Shown: piece by piece, positions 6,451-9,869 of the stretch
Numbering within the stretch: position 1 is the stretch's first letter
How the letters are laid out: each line of letters opens with the position of its first letter
Assembly (NCBI GenBank): GCA_002344355.1
Contig: DDTN01000051.1
Location: 93,763 to 103,631, forward strand
Length of the DNA stretch: 9,869 nucleotides
Source of the DNA: Proteobacteria bacterium UBA2363
GTDB taxonomy: Bacteria > Pseudomonadota > Gammaproteobacteria > Xanthomonadales > UBA2363
Direction: 5' to 3'
The notes under the pieces: generated by a model
The model's input: only the letters and a program-made list of their open reading frames with translations
Told to the model about the DNA's origin: nothing
Database searches by the model: none
Translations under genes and position numbers: made by a program

Positions 6451-6459
6451 TGTTATACT
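6451..6459 (+). promoter_or_regulatory. Extended -10 promoter of the cytochrome c5/nuclease unit
   Basis: TGTTATACT matches TGnTATAAT (extended -10) except at one base. The sequence 17 nt upstream is not TTGACA-like, so this would be an extended -10 promoter. It predicts transcription from about 6466 and a leader of roughly 33 nt before the GTG at 6499. It lies in the 150-nt gap after the dehydrogenase and separates this unit from the peptide locus. Confidence 0.6.
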
Positions 6460-6498
6460 GCGCGGCGCTTTCAGGCCCGAGCCGCCGAGACCCTTGAC

Positions 6499-7017
6499 GT
6501 GAACAGCTACGACATCGTCTTCCTGAAGAAATTCGCCTCCCTGATCGCCGGTTTCGTGGTGCTGACCGTGGTCCTGATCGTGCTGGCGCTGATCGTCCAT
6601 GGCGGCGCCAAGTCCGGCGACCCGACCCCGGAGCAGGTCGCCGCCACCGAGGCGCGGATCGCGCCGGTGGGCGCGGTCTATGCCGGCGAGTCCGGCCAGA
6701 TGGCGCGCGCCGCCGCCGCCGCCGCGGCAGCCGCCGCCGCCCAGCAGCAGGTCGCCTATGGCGGCAGCCTGGATGGCGGGCTGATCTACGAGCGCCTGTG
6801 CCGCACCTGCCACGACACCGGCGCCGGCGGCGCCCCGAAGATGGAGGCGGCCGCCTGGACCGCGCGCCTGGCGCAGGGCCGCGACACCCTGGTCCGCCAC
6901 GCCATCGAGGGCTACGAGGGTCCGGACGGCATCATGCCGGCGCGCGGCGGCAACCCGTCGCTGACCGACGAGCAGGTCGCCGCCTCGGTCGACTGGATGA
7001 TCGACGCGGTCAACTGA
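6499..7017 (+). CDS. Membrane-anchored cytochrome c5 family protein
   Basis: A 172-residue c-type cytochrome. Residues about 12-34 form a membrane anchor preceded by KK, followed by a periplasmic linker with 11 consecutive alanines (71-81), then a class I cytochrome c domain. The haem site is C101-R-T-C104-H105 and the probable axial Met is M136 in GIMPARGG. The overall form (short N-terminus, anchor, linker, C-terminal domain) fits cytochrome c5 of gammaproteobacteria, a periplasmic electron carrier to terminal oxidases or other reductases. The start is GTG with a poor ribosome-binding site; the family's usual MxxxDxxFLKxF beginning supports it. The stop codon overlaps the ATG of the nuclease gene (TGATG), which suggests translational coupling. 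Confidence 0.9.
   Translation: MNSYDIVFLKKFASLIAGFVVLTVVLIVLALIVHGGAKSGDPTPEQVAATEARIAPVGAVYAGESGQMARAAAAAAAAAAAQQQVAYGGSLDGGLIYERLCRTCHDTGAGGAPKMEAAAWTARLAQGRDTLVRHAIEGYEGPDGIMPARGGNPSLTDEQVAASVDWMIDAVN
6709..6741 (+). repeat. GCC/GCG trinucleotide tract encoding polyalanine
   Basis: Eleven alanine codons in a row (GCC x5, GCG, GCA, GCC x4) inside the cytochrome c5 linker, followed by three CAG codons. The length may vary by slippage without harming the haem domain. Confidence 0.8.
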
Positions 7018-8867
7018 TGGCGGGCTGGACGCCAGCCCCGAACCGACGCCGCCCAAGGGCGGCGTTGTCGTCTGTGGTCCTGCTGGTCCTGGCCGGGCTG
7101 GCCGGCTGTTCGCGCGACCGCGACACCACGCCCCTGCCGGCCCCGCCCCCCGAAGCCAGCTTCGCCTGCGGCGAAGCGGCCACCGCGATCGCCGGCCTGC
7201 CGCGCACGCGCGGCCAGGGCATCGCCCAGCTCGGCCGCGTCGAGCTGGAGGCGGTCGTGGTCGCCGATTTCCGCGACGGCCTGGGCGGCTTCGTGCTGCA
7301 GAGCGCGGCCGGCGAGGATGACGGCGATGCCGCCACCCCGGAGGGCGTGTTCGTCGCCCACGATCCCGGCCGCGGGCCGGTGCGCGTCGGCCAGCGCCTG
7401 CGCGTGCGCGGCCTGTGGGCGCGCAGCGACGATCCGGCCGAGTCCGAATGGGCGCTGCGCGACGTCACCGACCTGCTCGACTGCGGCCCGGGCGAGCTGC
7501 CGGCGGCGGTCGAGCTCGCCGAGCCGCCCGCCGACTGGGCGGCGCTGTCGGGAATGCGCGTGCGCCTGCCCGGACCGCTGGCGGTTTCCGGCAACGACGG
7601 CCTGCTGCGCTTCGGCGAGCTGCTGCTGGCGTTCGGGGACCGCCTGTACGCGCCGACCGAACTGGCCGCCCCGGGCCGCGCCGCGCGCCGCCTGGAGCAG
7701 CGCAACCGCCGGCGCAGCCTGGTGCTGGACGATGGCCGCCTGGAGTCCTGGCCACGCGCACTGGCGCACCTGCCCGCGCAGCCGTCGGCGCGCGCCCCGT
7801 ACCGGGTCGGCAGCACGGTCGAGGGCGTCGAGGGCGTGATCGAACGCCGCCATCGGGCCTGGCGCCTGCAGCCGACCGCACCGGTGGCGCGCGTCGCACA
7901 GGCGCCGCGCCCGGACGCCCCGGCGCGCGGCGAAGGCGCCGTGCGCGTCGCCGGCTTCAACCTGCTCAACTTCTTCAATGGCGACGGTCGTGGGGCCGGC
8001 TACCCGACCGCCCGGGGCGCCGCGACCCCGGCCGAGCAGCGCCGGCAGCGCGACAAGCTGGCGGCGGCGCTGCGCGCCCTGGACGCCGACCTGGTCGCGG
8101 TGATGGAAGTCGAGAACGACGGGGGCGGTCCGGACAGCGCCCTGGCCGAGCTGGCTGCGGCCCTGCGCCAGGTCCGCGGCAGCGGCGACTGGCAGGCCCT
8201 CGACCACGGCCGGCCGGGCCTGGGCAGCGACGAGATCGCGGTCGGCCTGCTGTATCGCGCCGACCGCGTGCGTCCGGTCGGCAGCGCCCAGGTCCTGGAG
8301 GCGCCGCCGTTCGACCGCGGCAGCCGGGTGCCGCTGGCGCAGGCCTTCGTGGCCGGCGACGACGGCGTGCCGTTCACCGTGGTGGTCAACCACTTCAAGT
8401 CCAAGGGCGGCTGCGACCGCGCCGACGGCGCCGACCTCGACCAGGGCGACGGCCAGGCCTGCTTCAATGCCCTGCGCGTGGCCAGTGCCCGGCGTCTGGC
8501 GGACTGGCTGGCGACCGACCCGGCCGGCACCGGTGCCGGCCAGGTGCTGGTGATCGGCGACCTCAACGCCCATGGCCGCGAGGCGCCGCTGCGCCTGCTC
8601 GTCGCGGCCGGCTGGACCGACCTGCTGGCCGGCCGCGAGCCGCCGGCCTGGACCTATGTGTTCCGCGGCCAGTCGGCCCGCCTCGACCACGCCCTGGCCG
8701 GCCCCGAACTGGTCGCGCGGGTTCTCGACGCCGGCACCTGGGCGGTCAACGCCGACGAACTGCCCGGCTTCGAGTACGCCGCCGAGACCGGCGGCCGGCG
8801 CCTGTACGCCGCCGACCCCTGGCGCAGTTCCGACCACGATCCGGTCTGGGTCGACCTGTCGCCCTGA
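7017..8867 (+). CDS. ExeM/NucH-like extracellular endonuclease lipoprotein (EEP superfamily)
   Basis: A 616-residue protein. It has a signal peptide with lipobox LAGC, lipidated Cys at 31. An N-terminal half (about 50-300) has the OB-like and linker features of ExeM/NucH nucleases (VVVADFRDGLGGFVLQS, VRVGQRLRVRG, RRSLVLDDGR). Residues about 308-615 form an endonuclease/exonuclease/phosphatase domain. Catalytic motifs are FNLLNFFN (314-321), MEVEND with metal-site E364 or E366, NHFKSKG (H459), GDLNAHGRE (D515, N517) and SDHDPVW (H607). All the usual active-site residues appear present, so it should be an active metal-dependent nuclease, probably cutting extracellular DNA for nutrient use or biofilm remodelling. 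The lipobox suggests membrane or surface anchoring rather than free secretion. The ATG overlaps the cytochrome c5 stop; the frame is open further upstream, but lipobox and coupling support this start. Confidence 0.9.
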   Translation: MAGWTPAPNRRRPRAALSSVVLLVLAGLAGCSRDRDTTPLPAPPPEASFACGEAATAIAGLPRTRGQGIAQLGRVELEAVVVADFRDGLGGFVLQSAAGEDDGDAATPEGVFVAHDPGRGPVRVGQRLRVRGLWARSDDPAESEWALRDVTDLLDCGPGELPAAVELAEPPADWAALSGMRVRLPGPLAVSGNDGLLRFGELLLAFGDRLYAPTELAAPGRAARRLEQRNRRRSLVLDDGRLESWPRALAHLPAQPSARAPYRVGSTVEGVEGVIERRHRAWRLQPTAPVARVAQAPRPDAPARGEGAVRVAGFNLLNFFNGDGRGAGYPTARGAATPAEQRRQRDKLAAALRALDADLVAVMEVENDGGGPDSALAELAAALRQVRGSGDWQALDHGRPGLGSDEIAVGLLYRADRVRPVGSAQVLEAPPFDRGSRVPLAQAFVAGDDGVPFTVVVNHFKSKGGCDRADGADLDQGDGQACFNALRVASARRLADWLATDPAGTGAGQVLVIGDLNAHGREAPLRLLVAAGWTDLLAGREPPAWTYVFRGQSARLDHALAGPELVARVLDAGTWAVNADELPGFEYAAETGGRRLYAADPWRSSDHDPVWVDLSP

Positions 8868-9116
8868 GCCGCAGCGGGCGTCCGCCTGCGAGCGGCCGTT
8901 CCGTCGCGGTGCGCGCGCTCCCCGTCCACGCCCGAGCCATCCATCCGGCGCCCCGACAATCGCTGTCTGCCCGCAGGCGGCTTCCCCGTCGACCGAGCCG
9001 GGTCCCTGTCGTTCCCGGAGTCCGATGCCGGTAACCTCTCCCCGGTCCCCGGTCCCCGGTCCCCGGTCCCCGGTCCCCGGTCCCGAGTCCCCGGTCCCGA
9101 GTCCCGAGACAGAACA
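8868..9116 (+). other. Intergenic region between nuclease and phosphatase genes
   Basis: A 249-nt gap. Its first 171 nt hold nothing I can name: no clear terminator and no confident promoter. The last part is the heptamer array at 9039-9108. The phosphatase gene therefore appears to be a separate transcription unit, though its promoter is not identified. Confidence 0.5.
9039..9108. repeat. Ten-copy 7-bp tandem repeat (TCCCCGG / TCCCGAG)
   Basis: Six consecutive TCCCCGG units (9039-9080) are followed by TCCCGAG, TCCCCGG, TCCCGAG, TCCCGAG, exactly 70 bp. Heptamer arrays of this kind are familiar from Xanthomonadaceae intergenic DNA. This one ends only 8 nt before the ATG at 9117, so it occupies the place where the leader and ribosome-binding site should lie. 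Copy number may vary by slippage. Confidence 0.9.
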
Positions 9117-9680
9117 ATGACCCTCCGCCCCGCCCTCGTCCTGACCTCCCTCCTCCTGCTGGCGGCCTGTGCCAGCGCGCCACGGGTGTCCGGCACGGCC
9201 CCGGCGGCGGCCCCGGAATCGGCCAGACCCAAGGCCGTGGTGCGCGGCGACATCATCATCGCGGCGCAGCCCACCGCCGAGGACCTGGCCGCCTGGCGCG
9301 CCGACGGCGTGCGATCCGTGTTCAACGTGCGCACGCCGGCGGAGATGGCCGATCGCACGGTGGTGCCCTTCGACGAGGCCGCACTGGCCGCCGGACTGGG
9401 CCTTGTCTATGCGGAGCACGGCATCGCCGGCAGCCAGGGCTACCGCCCCGAGATCCTGGACGCCTTCGCCGCCGCGGTGGCGGCCGGCGACGGGCCGGTG
9501 CTCCTGCACTGCGGCACCGGCGCCCGCGCCGGTCTGCTCTACGCGGCCTATGCGGTGAAGTACCTGGGCCGCTCGCCGGACCAGGCGATGCGCGACCTCG
9601 AACCGCTCGGCCTGTGGCCGCTGCCGCTGGAACGCCTGACCGGCTTGCCGTTGCGGCTAGAGCACCTTGAGCAGCCCTGA
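9117..9680 (+). CDS. Lipoprotein with DUF442-type (BLH-like) tyrosine phosphatase domain
   Basis: A 187-residue protein. It has a signal peptide with lipobox LAAC (Cys18), a low-complexity Ala/Pro linker to about 40, then a small phosphatase-like domain. Its features are IIIAAQPTAEDLAAWRADGVRSVFNVRTPAE (a DUF442/beta-lactamase-hydrolase-like N-terminal pattern) and a P-loop HCGTGARAG with nucleophile C132 and R137 (C-x4-R, as in DUF442 and rhodanese loops). The Asp general acid is not obvious. It is probably periplasmic and membrane-bound; the substrate is unknown. The ATG at 9117 lacks a good ribosome-binding site (only GAGAC nearby) and follows the heptamer array. A rhodanese-like sulfur-transfer role is an alternative, but the family resemblance favours a phosphatase. 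Confidence 0.8.
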   Translation: MTLRPALVLTSLLLLAACASAPRVSGTAPAAAPESARPKAVVRGDIIIAAQPTAEDLAAWRADGVRSVFNVRTPAEMADRTVVPFDEAALAAGLGLVYAEHGIAGSQGYRPEILDAFAAAVAAGDGPVLLHCGTGARAGLLYAAYAVKYLGRSPDQAMRDLEPLGLWPLPLERLTGLPLRLEHLEQP

Positions 9681-9745
9681 GGCGCCGTAGCCCTGCACCG
9701 ATTTCGCGGTTGCAAGCTGCAGGTCGGGCACCCCCTCGACGCCGC

Positions 9746-9766
9746 GTGCCGCCAAGGCCGCGGCAC
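9746..9766. repeat. Inverted repeat, 7-bp arms
   Basis: GTGCCGC, a 7-nt loop, GCGGCAC. It lies 5 nt before the larger palindrome at 9771-9806. No T tract follows. Confidence 0.5.
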
Positions 9767-9770
9767 CGCA

Positions 9771-9806
9771 CGTCTCCCATCCCCCGCCTGCGGGGGATGG
9801 GAGACG
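9771..9806. repeat. Perfect 17-bp inverted repeat (strong hairpin)
   Basis: CGTCTCCCATCCCCCGC (9771-9787), two central bases CT, then the exact reverse complement (9790-9806). It is very stable as RNA and could stop RNA polymerase or protect a 3' end, but no T tract follows on either side. It may instead be a REP-type dispersed palindrome. Confidence 0.75.
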
Positions 9807-9828
9807 GTGGAGATCATGGCCAGCCCCG

Positions 9829-9865
9829 ACCCTCTCCCCCAGCCCCTCTCCCTGAGGGAGAGGGG
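9829..9865. repeat. CCCTCTCCC-type dispersed palindromic element
   Basis: A direct CCCTCTCCC copy from about 9831 precedes a perfect inverted repeat CCCCTCTCCCT (9843-9853), G, AGGGAGAGGGG (9855-9865). This pattern is a very common intergenic palindrome in GC-rich Proteobacteria. The element may continue past the right edge. Confidence 0.75.
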
Positions 9866-9869
9866 AGCA

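Larger units (their letters stand above)
9681..9869. other. Non-coding tail with three inverted repeats
   Basis: A 189-nt stretch to the right edge with no supportable gene. It holds the inverted repeats at 9746-9766, 9771-9806 and 9843-9865, given separately. Confidence 0.5.

Noticed and set aside
6798..7016. Upstream extension of the nuclease frame to 6798
   Set aside because: It would overlap the cytochrome c5 haem domain and place the lipobox internally. The ATG at 7017 gives a normal signal peptide.
4036..7056. Minus-strand open frame of 1006 codons across the peptide locus
   Set aside because: It runs antisense to the dehydrogenase and cytochrome c5 and in another frame from the precursors. 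Its translation is low-complexity Arg/Gly/Ala/Gln without domains. Long shadow frames are expected at this GC content.
9039..9108. CRISPR array
   Set aside because: The 7-bp units are directly adjacent with no spacers and there are no cas genes.
6912..9509. Minus-strand open frame of 865 codons opposite the nuclease and phosphatase
   Set aside because: It is antisense to two genes with complete catalytic motifs, has biased low-complexity composition and reads through the heptamer array. It is a shadow frame.

Overview
The window is very GC-rich, with strongly GC-biased third codon positions in most genes. Several features fit a gammaproteobacterium of the Lysobacteraceae/Rhodanobacteraceae (Xanthomonadales) group: a secreted protein ending in a GDGFE motif, a heptanucleotide TCCCCGG/TCCCGAG intergenic array, a CCCTCTCCC-type palindromic intergenic repeat, and a three-component peptide-modification cluster that I know from that group. 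The taxonomy is inferred from these features, not from a marker gene.

Layout. (1) Positions 2-1465 (+) hold the 3' part of a large secreted protein with InlB-like repeats and a LamG/jelly-roll domain; its 5' end is outside the window. (2) Positions 1571-6348 form a small RiPP-type locus. It has a class III cyclase-like membrane protein with a long TPR-rich C-terminal half (+), two paralogous NHLP-like precursor peptides on the minus strand (89 and 115 aa), and a SagB-like FMN dehydrogenase (+). The two precursors sit between the cyclase, which converges on them with 13 bp between stop codons, and the dehydrogenase, which diverges from them with 76 bp between start codons. (3) Positions 6499-8867 (+) are a two-gene unit: a membrane-anchored cytochrome c5 and an ExeM/NucH-like endonuclease/exonuclease/phosphatase lipoprotein. 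They overlap at TGATG and follow an extended -10 promoter. (4) Positions 9117-9680 (+) encode a small lipoprotein with a DUF442-type phosphatase active site, preceded by ten 7-bp tandem repeats. (5) Positions 9681-9869 are non-coding and contain three strong inverted repeats.

How the genes may work together. The peptide locus is the notable system. The precursors have an NHLP-like leader (D..FR..(F/Y)..DP..A..E(V/I)G(I/V)), a shared cysteine, a shared LAPK block and a conserved 15-residue C-terminal tail. The dehydrogenase would oxidise or desaturate the peptide in the cytoplasm. The cyclase-like protein, anchored with its TPR part probably in the periplasm, would sense or signal. I know this trio as NCBI families named 'putative modified peptide / NHLP-related RiPP peptide', 'putative peptide modification system cyclase' and 'putative peptide maturation dehydrogenase'. 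As far as I know no product has been described. No YcaO, LanM, radical SAM enzyme, peptidase or ABC exporter is present in the window. The remaining genes look like ordinary chromosomal neighbours.
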